Shown here: positions 16,503-25,190 of the stretch, piece after piece | Layout of the letters: each line of letters opens with the position of its first letter | How positions within the stretch are numbered: the first letter of the stretch is position 1 | DNA from: CAG-632 sp963626805 | Lineage (GTDB): Bacteria; Bacillota; Clostridia; Lachnospirales; Lachnospiraceae | Assembly: GCA_963626805.1 (NCBI GenBank) | Contig: CAVFXS010000066.1 | Location: 1-64,000, forward strand | Direction of reading: 5' to 3' | DNA: 64,000 nucleotides | The notes under the pieces: model-generated | What the model was told of the DNA's origin: nothing | What the model saw: the letters and a program-made list of their open reading frames with translations, nothing else | Databases searched by the model: none | Made by a program: the position numbers and the translations under genes

Positions 16503-17459
16503 ATGGATAGTTTTATATATAGTTTAAATGCAACCGTGCCGATATTTGCGGTTATGCTGGTAGGATATTTTTTAAGACGGATCGGAATGCTGACCGAAGG
16601 CTTTGTGTCGGTGGCCAATAAGTTTGTATTTAAAGTATGCCTGCCGTGTATGTTATTTCTGGATTTGTGGGCAACGGATATCCGTCATAGCTTTGACGGA
16701 GAGTACATAGGGCTCTGTGCGGTCATTACATTGATCAGTATTCTGGGAATCTGGATTCTGACTAAGCTGTTTTTAAAGAACAAGTCGCAGGTCGGAGCGT
16801 TTGTACAGTGTTCGTACCGGAGCAGTGCTGCAATTCTAGGAATCGCATTTATCCAGAATATATACGGAGATTCCGGTATGGGACCGCTTATGATCATTGG
16901 TGCCGTGCCACTATATAATATATTTGCGGTAACGATACTGACGCTGGAAAGCAATAATGAGGAGGTGCGTTCCCAGAAGGGACGGATCAAGACAACCCTG
17001 ATCAATATTGCGAAAAATCCGATCATCATCGGAATTGTGCTGGGAATGATAGCATCATTGATTCAGTTAAAGCTACCACATATGGTAGAAAAGAGTATCA
17101 GTAATCTGGGAAGCATGGCATCACCGTTAGCACTGATCGCTATCGGAGCCGGATTTGAAGGAAAGCAGGCATTGGCGAGAATTAAACCGACCATTGTTTC
17201 AACCTTGATCAAGCTGGTCGGACTTTCTGCTATCTTTTTACCGGTAGCCATCTGGTTCGGATTCCGGGATCAGAAGCTGCTGGCATTGATTATTATGCTG
17301 GGTTCCCCGACAACTCCGACGGCATATATCATGGCGAAGAATATGGATGGAGATGAGGTGCTGTCTTCCAGTATTATTGTACTGACAACATTATTATCAA
17401 GCGTAACATTGACATTCTGGATATTCCTGATGCGGTATCTGGGGTATATAGCCGGATAG
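16503..17459 (+). CDS. Auxin efflux carrier (AEC) family transporter
   Basis: A 318-residue membrane protein with about ten hydrophobic segments in two repeats, of the AEC/MdcF-like family that exports organic acids or amino acid derivatives. Recognisable features are the opening PIFAVMLVGYFLRR and the C-terminal GSPTTPTAYIMAKNM near residue 270. The substrate is unknown. It stands between a terminator and deoB, 20 bases before the deoB start, and may be cotranscribed with the nucleoside genes, but a functional tie is not evident. Confidence 0.88.
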   Translation: MDSFIYSLNATVPIFAVMLVGYFLRRIGMLTEGFVSVANKFVFKVCLPCMLFLDLWATDIRHSFDGEYIGLCAVITLISILGIWILTKLFLKNKSQVGAFVQCSYRSSAAILGIAFIQNIYGDSGMGPLMIIGAVPLYNIFAVTILTLESNNEEVRSQKGRIKTTLINIAKNPIIIGIVLGMIASLIQLKLPHMVEKSISNLGSMASPLALIAIGAGFEGKQALARIKPTIVSTLIKLVGLSAIFLPVAIWFGFRDQKLLALIIMLGSPTTPTAYIMAKNMDGDEVLSSSIIVLTTLLSSVTLTFWIFLMRYLGYIAG

Positions 17460-17479
17460 AATATAAGGAGGGTATGCTT

Positions 17480-18673
17480 ATGGTTCAAAGGATAGTATGG
17501 ATTGTATTAGACAGTGTTGGAATGGGAGAGGCACCGGATGCGGCGGCATTTGGAGACGTAGGAGCCAATACCATTGCACATACGGCAGAGGCATGTGGAG
17601 GGTTACAGCTGCCGAATCTCAGAAGCTTGGGATATGGAAACATTGACGGTATGAAAGGAATTGCATCGGTAGAGCATCCGATCGGTGCCTACGGGAGACT
17701 GCAGGAGCGTTCCCAGGGCAAGGATACGACAATCGGTCACTGGGAAATGATCGGTATCTATACACCGACCCCGTTTCCAACCTATCCGGAGGGCTTTCCG
17801 AAGGAGATCATGGATGAATTCCTGAAACAGACGGGTTGTAAAGGGTATCTGGGAAACTGTGTGGCATCCGGAACAGAGATTATCAAGGAGCTGGGAGAGG
17901 AGCATATCCGGACCGGCTATCCGATTATCTATACATCCGCAGACAGTGTTTTTCAGATCGCAGCCTGTGAGGCGGTGATACCACCGGAGCGCTTATATGA
18001 GATCTGCCGGATTGCCCGGAAGATTCTGACCGGAGAGCATAACGTAGCCAGAGTTATTGCAAGACCGTTTGTGCGGGAAGGGGAAGGCTTTGTAAGAACC
18101 GCAAACCGGAGAGATTTCTCCAGAAAACCGGATGAAAAGAACCTGCTTTCCTATATGAAAGCGGCAGGGCTGACGGTAGCGGCGGTCGGTAAGATCGAGG
18201 ATATATTTGACGGCGTAGGAATTACAGAGGCTGTTCATAGCAGAGATAATATGAATGGAATGGATCAGACGCTTGCCTATATGAAAACAGTAAAACGGGG
18301 GCTGATATTTACCAATCTGGTAGAATTTGATTCCAAATGGGGACATCGGAGAGATGCAGCAGGCTATGGTGCCGGGCTGGAGGCCTTTGATCTGAGACTG
18401 AAAGAGGTTCTGGATGCCATGCAGGAAACGGATCTGCTGGTGATCACTGCGGATCATGGCTGTGATCCGACCTATCAGGGAACCGATCATACCAGAGAGT
18501 ATGTACCGGTTCTCTGGTACAGTAAGGATGCCGCATTCGCACATGGAAAGAATCTCCATACCGGAGATACCTTTGCAGATGCAGGACAGACACTCTGCGA
18601 GATTTTCGGGTTACAACCGCTGGAGGTTGGTACAGGCAGAAAGGAGGCGCTGTTTCATGAACCATCCATTTAA
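17480..18673 (+). CDS. deoB: Phosphopentomutase
   Basis: A 397-residue metalloenzyme of the alkaline phosphatase superfamily that moves phosphate between C1 and C5 of ribose or deoxyribose. Metal-binding motifs are seen at WIVLDSVGMGEAPDA (start), GKDTTIGHWEM near 80, and DHGCDPTYQGTDHTRE near 330. The ATG at 17480 is chosen over 17474, because AAGGAGGG (17465-17472) leaves only one base before the latter. Together with pdp it forms a nucleoside salvage pair, and the two genes overlap by 17 bases. Confidence 0.95.
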   Translation: MVQRIVWIVLDSVGMGEAPDAAAFGDVGANTIAHTAEACGGLQLPNLRSLGYGNIDGMKGIASVEHPIGAYGRLQERSQGKDTTIGHWEMIGIYTPTPFPTYPEGFPKEIMDEFLKQTGCKGYLGNCVASGTEIIKELGEEHIRTGYPIIYTSADSVFQIAACEAVIPPERLYEICRIARKILTGEHNVARVIARPFVREGEGFVRTANRRDFSRKPDEKNLLSYMKAAGLTVAAVGKIEDIFDGVGITEAVHSRDNMNGMDQTLAYMKTVKRGLIFTNLVEFDSKWGHRRDAAGYGAGLEAFDLRLKEVLDAMQETDLLVITADHGCDPTYQGTDHTREYVPVLWYSKDAAFAHGKNLHTGDTFADAGQTLCEIFGLQPLEVGTGRKEALFHEPSI

Positions 18674-19979
18674 CATGTATGATCTGATATTAAAGAAGCG
18701 AAACGGCGGCGTTCTGTCAAAGGACGAGATCTATGAGATCGTGATGGGCTATACGGATGGCAGGATTCCGGATTATCAGATGTCTGCCTTTCTGATGGCG
18801 GTATATTTCAGAGGAATGAATCCGGAGGAAACCGTAAACCTGACAATGGCAATGGCAGATAGCGGAGAGAAGCTGGATCTGTCGGAAATACAGGGAATCA
18901 AGGTAGATAAGCACAGTACCGGCGGAGTTGGAGATAAGACCTCTCTGATTCTGGGACCAATGTTAGCGAGTCTTGGCATACCGGTAGCAAAAATGAGTGG
19001 CAGAGGCCTGGGACATACCGGTGGTACGATCGATAAGCTGGAAAGCATAAAAGGCTTTCATACCGGCCTGACCAGAGAGGAGTTTATCGGGAATGTCAAT
19101 CGCCTGAAGCTGGCTATCGCAGGTCAGACTGCCAATCTGGCACCGGCAGATAAGAAGATTTATGCCCTGCGGGATGTGACGGCTACCGTTGATAATCTGT
19201 CCCTGATCGCATCCAGTATTATGAGTAAGAAGCTGGCATCCGGTGCGGATGTGATCGTACTGGATGTTAAGACCGGTTCCGGTGCATTTATGCAGACCAC
19301 GGAGGATGCAAAAAAGCTGGCCGAGACGATGGTATCGATCGGGCATATGGCTGGGAAGAAGACCTATGCAGTGCTTACGGATATGAATGAACCATTGGGA
19401 GAAATGGTCGGAAATGCTCTGGAGGTACAGGAGGCCATTCAGGTATTGCACGGACATGGCGAAAAGCGGCTGACAGAGGTTACGATGACGCTGGCTTCCC
19501 ATATGGTACTGGGAGCGGGCAAGGCGGAATCTGTGGAACAGGCTGCAGAGATGTTACAGGAAACGATCCGCGGCGGAGCGGCTCTCCGAAAGTTTGCCGA
19601 GTTTGTGGAAGCGCAGGGAGGCAATGCATCCTGGGTATACGAGCCGGAGACGCATTTCCCGAAGGCGTCGATTGAGATGCCGGTATATCCGGCGCAGGAT
19701 GGCTATCTGACCGCCTGCAGAACCAGCGAGGTAGGCATGGCATCCCTGATCCTGGGAGGCGGCCGTACCACCAAGGACAGTGTGATCGACCCGACGGTCG
19801 GTGTAAGACTGGTCCGACATCTGGGAGATGCGGTAACTACGAAGGAGCCGTTTGCATATATTTATGGCAATCAGGAGGATCAGGTAGAAGAGGCAAAAAA
19901 TCGTCTGATCAATGCATACGAGATATCATCCGTGCGGAAGCAGCCGGAGCCAATCATAAAAGGGATTATCCTGAAATAA
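18657..19979 (+). CDS. pdp: Pyrimidine-nucleoside phosphorylase
   Basis: A 440-residue enzyme that phosphorolyses uridine and thymidine to the base and (deoxy)ribose 1-phosphate, which DeoB then converts to the 5-phosphate. Family motifs are KHSTGGVGDKTS near residue 84, KMSGRGLGHTGGTIDKLES near 112-130, and DVKTGSGAFM near 200. Start at ATG 18657, nine bases after AAAGGAGG, inside the deoB coding end. The open frame extends upstream to 18456 but that part is only the deoB sequence in another frame. Confidence 0.94.
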   Translation: MNHPFNMYDLILKKRNGGVLSKDEIYEIVMGYTDGRIPDYQMSAFLMAVYFRGMNPEETVNLTMAMADSGEKLDLSEIQGIKVDKHSTGGVGDKTSLILGPMLASLGIPVAKMSGRGLGHTGGTIDKLESIKGFHTGLTREEFIGNVNRLKLAIAGQTANLAPADKKIYALRDVTATVDNLSLIASSIMSKKLASGADVIVLDVKTGSGAFMQTTEDAKKLAETMVSIGHMAGKKTYAVLTDMNEPLGEMVGNALEVQEAIQVLHGHGEKRLTEVTMTLASHMVLGAGKAESVEQAAEMLQETIRGGAALRKFAEFVEAQGGNASWVYEPETHFPKASIEMPVYPAQDGYLTACRTSEVGMASLILGGGRTTKDSVIDPTVGVRLVRHLGDAVTTKEPFAYIYGNQEDQVEEAKNRLINAYEISSVRKQPEPIIKGIILK

Positions 19980-20039
19980 AAGGTTCTGTTTTCCCGGATG
20001 GCGGAATATAGTGACAATAAGAAGTAATTGGAGTACAGT

Positions 20040-21383
20040 ATGAACCGGAACAGAAGTATTTCAGGAATCGTAGTGTTCGGACTTTTACTGACCTTGGGAG
20101 CTTATATAACGCTGAATGTGACAACAGGAAATACCGTTGCACAGGCATTGGAAACAGAGACAGACGGGACGACAGAAACAGGCGAATTGACAGAGACAGA
20201 TACTGGTGAATCAACGGAACCGGATGGCACAGCAGATCCGGGAGAGTCGGAGGCGGTCACGGAAACAGTCGTGGAGGCCGGAGATGTTCTGCAGCTGGAA
20301 TCTCCATCTGTCATTCTGATGGAGCCGGTGACCGGACAGATCTTATATGAGAAGAATGCCGATGAGCAGAGGCATCCGGCCAGCGTAACAAAGGTGATGA
20401 CACTGTTGCTGATCTTTGACCAGCTGGATGCAGGGAAAATGGCTCTGTCAGATACGGTGACGATCAGCGAGCATGCAGCATCCATGGGTGGTTCCCAGTG
20501 CTTTTTTGAGACAGGTGAGACACAGACTGTCGAGGCTATGATCAAATGTATTATTATAGCCAGCGGAAATGATGCCGCTGTGGCAATGGGAGAGCATATT
20601 GCCGGCAGTGAAGAGGCATTTGTGGCTATGATGAATGAGAAGGCAGCAGAGCTTGGAATGGTGAATACCCATTTTGAAAATGCCTGCGGTCTGGATGCAG
20701 ACGGACATTTAACCACAGCCAGAGACATTGCGATCATGAGCCGTGAGCTGACGGTGAAGCATCCGGAGATATTTAACTATTCGACCATCTGGATGGATCA
20801 GATCACGCATGTGACAGCCAGAGGTTCTTCGGAGTTCGGACTGGCAAATACGAATAAATTATTAAAGGCGTATCCATATTGTAACGGATTGAAGACAGGG
20901 TATACCAGTGAAGCCGGATTCTCCATCTCGGCAACCGCTGCAAAGGAGGATGTGCATCTGATCGCAGTTGTTATGGGAGCATCGACCAAGGAAATCCGAA
21001 ACAGTGAGGTATGTAAGCTGTTTGATTACGGGTTTGCAAATTGCAGACTGTATCAGGATGAGACGGTATTGACCTCCGGCAGTCAGATTCCGGTCAAACA
21101 GGGAAAGAAGGAGCTGTTAACCTGTTATCCGGAGCAGGAGACGTTTACATATGTTCTGACCGGGGATATGCATCCGGAGGATATACAGAAGGAAATGAAT
21201 TATTCAGAGCTGACAGCTCCGGTTGAACAGGGCAGTGTGATCGGAGAGGCGGTTTATTACTATGGCGGAGAACGAATCGGAGCGGTTCCGATTCGGGCAG
21301 CAGAAACGGTTGAAAAACAAACCTATGGATTTTGTTTTCAACAGGCAGTTTATCGTCTGTTTTTCCTGAAGGAGGCAGGCTGA
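20040..21383 (+). CDS. D-alanyl-D-alanine carboxypeptidase (DacF-like, first copy)
   Basis: A 447-residue secreted or membrane-anchored serine carboxypeptidase that trims the terminal D-Ala of peptidoglycan stems. It has an N-terminal hydrophobic segment (about residues 8-27), then a Thr/Glu/Asp-rich spacer of about 45 residues, and the penicillin-binding core with Ser115-x-x-Lys118, an SGN motif and KTG. A PBP5-type C-terminal domain follows. The first Met is the ATG at 20040 after GGAG; an upstream TTG adds only four residues. A second family member lies at 23748, and the two share the acidic Thr/Glu spacer style. Confidence 0.92.
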   Translation: MNRNRSISGIVVFGLLLTLGAYITLNVTTGNTVAQALETETDGTTETGELTETDTGESTEPDGTADPGESEAVTETVVEAGDVLQLESPSVILMEPVTGQILYEKNADEQRHPASVTKVMTLLLIFDQLDAGKMALSDTVTISEHAASMGGSQCFFETGETQTVEAMIKCIIIASGNDAAVAMGEHIAGSEEAFVAMMNEKAAELGMVNTHFENACGLDADGHLTTARDIAIMSRELTVKHPEIFNYSTIWMDQITHVTARGSSEFGLANTNKLLKAYPYCNGLKTGYTSEAGFSISATAAKEDVHLIAVVMGASTKEIRNSEVCKLFDYGFANCRLYQDETVLTSGSQIPVKQGKKELLTCYPEQETFTYVLTGDMHPEDIQKEMNYSELTAPVEQGSVIGEAVYYYGGERIGAVPIRAAETVEKQTYGFCFQQAVYRLFFLKEAG

Positions 21384-21406
21384 TAAAAGAATACGAAAGG
21401 AATCCC

Positions 21407-22282
21407 ATGCAGATTTTAATAATAATTGGAATTGTACTGGTATGTATTCTTCTGATCATAGCAGTTGTCAGTATGATCGAGAATCGAAAATTATCCGTGA
21501 GTCATTATTGCATAAGCTCGGAGAAGCTTCCGGAGGAATTTGACGGCAGCCGGATCCTGATTCTGGCAGATCTTCATAATGCAGAGTTTGGAGAAAACAA
21601 TGAGCGGTTAATTGCAAAAGTTAATGAGGAACAGCCGGATTATATTCTCCTTGCCGGAGATATGCTGGTCGGGCATCCGGGGCAGTCGACAGAGATAGCC
21701 GCTGCCCTGATCTGCTCGCTTGCAGAGCGGTATCCGGTATATTATGGTCTGGGAAATCATGAAGAGCGAGTAAAGCAGGACACAGAGCAGTATGGTACCA
21801 TGTGGGAAAGCTATCGGAATAAGATAAAGGATGCGGTAATTTTACTGGAAAATGAGAAAACAGAGCTTCGGAGGGGACAGGTTGTGATTCCGGTATACGG
21901 ACTGGAGCTTGGACTGGATTATTATCAGAGATTTCACAGGAAAGCACTTTCACCGGAAATCATGAATCAGATGATTGGCAGACCGGACGAAACGAAGTTT
22001 AATATTATGATCGCTCATACACCGGAATATTTTAAGGATTATGCAGCATGGGGAGCGGATCTGATCGTATCCGGACATTTGCACGGAGGAATGGTGCGGA
22101 TTCCGGGACTGGGAGGTGCAATTTCACCAAGAGTCCGGATCTTTCCGAAATATGACAGAGGTCGCTACGAAGAGGGAAACAGTACCATGCTTCTGAGCGG
22201 CGGACTTGGAAATCATACGTTGAAGATCCGGGTCAATAACATTCCGGAAATCATGGTTGTGGAGCTGAAACGAAAAGGCTGA
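21407..22282 (+). CDS. Membrane-anchored metallophosphoesterase
   Basis: A 291-residue calcineurin-like phosphoesterase anchored by one N-terminal membrane segment (about residues 2-24). The metal ligands are visible in LADLHNAEFG, LAGDMLVG, GLGNHEER, MIAHTPE and SGHLHGG. Relatives include YkuE/YaeI-type lipid or nucleotide phosphatases, and the substrate is unknown. Start ATG 21407 follows GAAAGGA. The reading frame extends upstream into the carboxypeptidase gene but has no supporting site there. Confidence 0.88.
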   Translation: MQILIIIGIVLVCILLIIAVVSMIENRKLSVSHYCISSEKLPEEFDGSRILILADLHNAEFGENNERLIAKVNEEQPDYILLAGDMLVGHPGQSTEIAAALICSLAERYPVYYGLGNHEERVKQDTEQYGTMWESYRNKIKDAVILLENEKTELRRGQVVIPVYGLELGLDYYQRFHRKALSPEIMNQMIGRPDETKFNIMIAHTPEYFKDYAAWGADLIVSGHLHGGMVRIPGLGGAISPRVRIFPKYDRGRYEEGNSTMLLSGGLGNHTLKIRVNNIPEIMVVELKRKG

Positions 22283-22290
22283 AGAAGCAG

Positions 22291-22319
22291 TTGTCATTTG
22301 TTCCGCTTTTCTTTATAAT
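22291..22319 (+). promoter_or_regulatory. Promoter of scpAB
   Basis: TTGTCA (22291-22296) lies exactly 17 bases before a perfect TATAAT (22314-22319), 28 bases ahead of the scpA start. This is a near-consensus housekeeping promoter and separates scpAB from the phosphoesterase gene. Confidence 0.85.
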
Positions 22320-22347
22320 AAATCGTATTGAAAGCTGAGGAGAAATC

Positions 22348-23091
22348 ATGTCGATAGATGTAAAGCTTCAGGTGTTTGAGGGACCGTTGGATCTGCTTTT
22401 ACACCTGATCGAAAAGAATCAGGTAAATATATATGATATTCCGATCGTTACGATCACAGAGCAGTATCTGGAGTATCTGGGTGAGATGCAGAAACAGGAT
22501 CTGGATGTGATGAGTGAATTTCTGGTTATGGCAGCCACGCTGATCAATATTAAGGCGAAGATGCTGTTACCGAAGGAGGAAGAAGAGGAAGAGGAGGAAG
22601 AGGATCCGCGGGCAGAGCTGGTGCGTCGGTTGCTGGAGTATAAGATGTACAAGTATGCGGCAACAGAGCTTAAGGATATGGAACTGGATGCTGCGGGAAG
22701 TGTTTACAGACCTCCGACAATTCCGAAAGAGGTGGCTGAATACCGGGAGGAAATCGATCCGGTGGAGTTATGTGACGGACTGACCTTGAATCGTCTGAAT
22801 GAGATTTTTCAGATGGTCATGAAAAAGCAGGTGGAAAAGATTGATCCGATCCGAAGTAAATTCGGAACCATCGAACGGGAAGAAATCAGCATTGAAGAAC
22901 GGATGGATACGATCCGGGATCAGGTGAAGGGATTAAAAGGGATCAGTTTCCGGACACTGCTGGAAATACAGGCATCAAAGATCAATGTAATCGTAACCTT
23001 TATGGCGATTCTTGAGCTGATGAAGGTCGGTGCGATCACGGTGCGGCAGGACGGATTATTTGATGATATTATGATAGATTCACTGGAATAG
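22348..23091 (+). CDS. scpA: Segregation and condensation protein A
   Basis: A 247-residue kleisin that bridges the SMC dimer and, with ScpB, forms the condensin complex for chromosome segregation. The opening KLQVFEGPLDLLLHLIEKN is the family hallmark, a run of about ten Glu residues lies near 72-82, and a winged-helix domain closes the protein. It is followed after 10 bases by scpB. smc itself is not in this window. Confidence 0.95.
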   Translation: MSIDVKLQVFEGPLDLLLHLIEKNQVNIYDIPIVTITEQYLEYLGEMQKQDLDVMSEFLVMAATLINIKAKMLLPKEEEEEEEEEDPRAELVRRLLEYKMYKYAATELKDMELDAAGSVYRPPTIPKEVAEYREEIDPVELCDGLTLNRLNEIFQMVMKKQVEKIDPIRSKFGTIEREEISIEERMDTIRDQVKGLKGISFRTLLEIQASKINVIVTFMAILELMKVGAITVRQDGLFDDIMIDSLE

Positions 23092-23101
23092 GAGATAGAA
23101 T

Positions 23102-23677
23102 ATGGAACAGGAGATAAAGAAGTTGGAATCGGCGATCGAAGCGATACTGTTCGCTATGGGAAAAGCGGTTACAGTCAGCCAGATCGCAGCGGCAATCGAA
23201 CATGATACGGATACGACCAGAAAGCTGCTTCATCATCTGATGGATGAATATGATCAGGAAGAACGGGGAATCCGGATCATAGAGCTGGATGATTCATTTC
23301 AGATGTGCACCAGAAATGAATACTATGAGGTGTTATCTAAGATCGTCAATCTGCCGCAAAAGCATGCATTGACAGATGTGCAGCTGGAGACATTATCGAT
23401 CATTGCCTATAAGCAGCCGATTACGCGTGCGGAGATTGAGGCAATCCGCGGGGTATCCTGTGTACATGCCATCAATAAGCTGGTAGAGTATAATCTGATC
23501 GAGGAGGTCGGACGTTTGGATGCACTGGGACGACCGATCCTGTTCGGCACGACCGAGGATTTTCTCCGGGGCTTCGGAGTGAAGTCAACGGATGACCTGC
23601 CGCTGATCACACCGGATAAGATTGCGGATTTTGAACAGCAGGCCATTGAAGAGGCCAATATTACGTTAAATACATAA
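23102..23677 (+). CDS. scpB: Segregation and condensation protein B
   Basis: A 191-residue protein with two winged-helix domains that binds ScpA and regulates the SMC ATPase. Typical motifs are LESAIEAILFAMG at the start, LETLSIIAYKQPITRAEIE near 100-118, and GRPILFGTT near 145. It forms an operon with scpA and is followed after 70 bases by the second carboxypeptidase gene, an order common in Clostridia. Confidence 0.95.
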   Translation: MEQEIKKLESAIEAILFAMGKAVTVSQIAAAIEHDTDTTRKLLHHLMDEYDQEERGIRIIELDDSFQMCTRNEYYEVLSKIVNLPQKHALTDVQLETLSIIAYKQPITRAEIEAIRGVSCVHAINKLVEYNLIEEVGRLDALGRPILFGTTEDFLRGFGVKSTDDLPLITPDKIADFEQQAIEEANITLNT

Positions 23678-23747
23678 TGTGCGAAAACGGTCATATTTTC
23701 CTGCCGTCTGCGATACAATATCATAAGCAGACCGGCAGGTATTTTTT

Positions 23748-25094
23748 ATGAAACAGGATTGGAGCCAATGGAAGGAAAAAATAAAAAGCCTCAGGCAGAT
23801 TGAGGATATCTGGAAGATTGTCGGGGTTCTGGCAGTTACGGTGATCCTCTTTGGAACCGGACTGGTAGAGCTTGGACAGCTATCAGAACATACCGTAGCG
23901 GAAGTGGAAACAGAGGCGGTTACGGAAGAGTGCACTACAGAAACCGGAGCGTTGCAGAGCAGGGAGGCACAGGGTCCCGAAACACAGGCTGCGGAAGCGG
24001 AAAGCGCAGAAATCCCGGAGCTGCATGCCGGGGCAGCAGCCCTGATGGATGCAGACAGCGGAAGAATCCTGTACGAAAAGAACGGCTATGAGAAAAAGGC
24101 GATGGCGAGTACGACCAAGATCATGACCTGTATTCTGGCATTGGAGATCGGAAATCTGGAGGATGTGGTCACATTTTCGAAAAATGCGGCGGCACAGCCG
24201 GATGTTCAGATGAACGGCGCAGAAGGAGAGCAGTATTATCTGAAGGATCTGCTTTATTCGCTGATGCTGGAATCGCACAATGATACCGCAGTCGCAATTG
24301 CAGAGCATATCGGTGGATCGGTGGAAGCTTTTGCAGAGCTGATGAATGAGAAGGCGCAGGAGATAGGTGCATTTGATACCAACTTTGTAACACCGAACGG
24401 TCTGGATGCTCCGGGACATCAGACAACCGCCTGCGACCTGGCCAGAATTGCCGGCTATGCAATTCAGAATCCGGAGTTTCTGGAAATTATCCGGACACCG
24501 GCACATACGTTTCAGGAGCTTCAGGGGAAACGCACGGTTTCCGTTGTGAATAAGGATGCATTTCTGACCTCTTATGACGGGGCACTGGGAATCAAGACCG
24601 GCTTTACCGGAGAGGCGGGATATTGCTTTGTCGGAGCTGCCAGACGGGGAGAGAAAACTCTGATCACGGTAGTCCTTGCATCCGGCTGGCCGCCACATAA
24701 GACCTATAAATGGGATGACACAAGAAGTCTTATGGATTACGGCATGACAGAGTACGAGATGCAGACACTCGTAACACCGGAACAGAAGATCAACAGTCTC
24801 ACAGTGCTGCACGGTCAGGAAATCACAGAGGTGGAGCCGGAGATCAGAGAAACCGTTCAGCTGCTGGTGCGGGCAGGAGAGGATATACAGATAAAAGAGA
24901 ATCTGATTACGGATGCAGAGGCACCGATTGAGGCGGATACCGTGGTTGGAACTCTGGATATTTATATAAACGGGGCATGCTTTCAGAGCCTGCCGGTATA
25001 TGCAGGCAGGGATGTTCAGAGACTCACTTATTCATATGTGTTTAAAAAGCTGATCTGCCAATATTTCCTTAACGAAGAGTTACAGGGCTCTTAA
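23748..25094 (+). CDS. D-alanyl-D-alanine carboxypeptidase (DacF-like, second copy)
   Basis: A 448-residue penicillin-binding carboxypeptidase. One membrane segment (about residues 22-40) is followed by a Glu/Thr-rich spacer and the catalytic core with Ser121-x-x-Lys124 in MASTTKIMT, a SHN triad and KTGFTGEAGYC. A beta-rich C-terminal domain and an amphipathic tail end the protein. In Clostridia a dacF gene often follows scpAB and takes part in spore cortex or vegetative wall maturation. Which role applies here is not shown. A TACAAT at 23714-23719 could be its -10 box, but no good -35 is present. Confidence 0.92.
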   Translation: MKQDWSQWKEKIKSLRQIEDIWKIVGVLAVTVILFGTGLVELGQLSEHTVAEVETEAVTEECTTETGALQSREAQGPETQAAEAESAEIPELHAGAAALMDADSGRILYEKNGYEKKAMASTTKIMTCILALEIGNLEDVVTFSKNAAAQPDVQMNGAEGEQYYLKDLLYSLMLESHNDTAVAIAEHIGGSVEAFAELMNEKAQEIGAFDTNFVTPNGLDAPGHQTTACDLARIAGYAIQNPEFLEIIRTPAHTFQELQGKRTVSVVNKDAFLTSYDGALGIKTGFTGEAGYCFVGAARRGEKTLITVVLASGWPPHKTYKWDDTRSLMDYGMTEYEMQTLVTPEQKINSLTVLHGQEITEVEPEIRETVQLLVRAGEDIQIKENLITDAEAPIEADTVVGTLDIYINGACFQSLPVYAGRDVQRLTYSYVFKKLICQYFLNEELQGS

Positions 25095-25109
25095 GAAATT
25101 GTTTCACCA

Positions 25110-25138
25110 TTGCGAAAACGGGAAAGCTATGATACAAT
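25110..25138 (+). promoter_or_regulatory. Probable promoter of the zinc-ribbon membrane protein gene
   Basis: TTGCGA (25110-25115) and TACAAT (25133-25138) are spaced by 17 bases, 52 bases ahead of the start codon. Confidence 0.6.
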
Positions 25139-25190
25139 TTCTGAATAGGAACCTGGAAATGAAACAAGAGGTTTGTTTAGGAGGAATTAT

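Noticed and set aside
23883..24812. 309-codon open frame on the minus strand
   Set aside because: It lies wholly opposite the second DacF gene, has no ribosome binding site or recognisable domain, and is Cys/His/Leu-rich as expected for an antisense frame.
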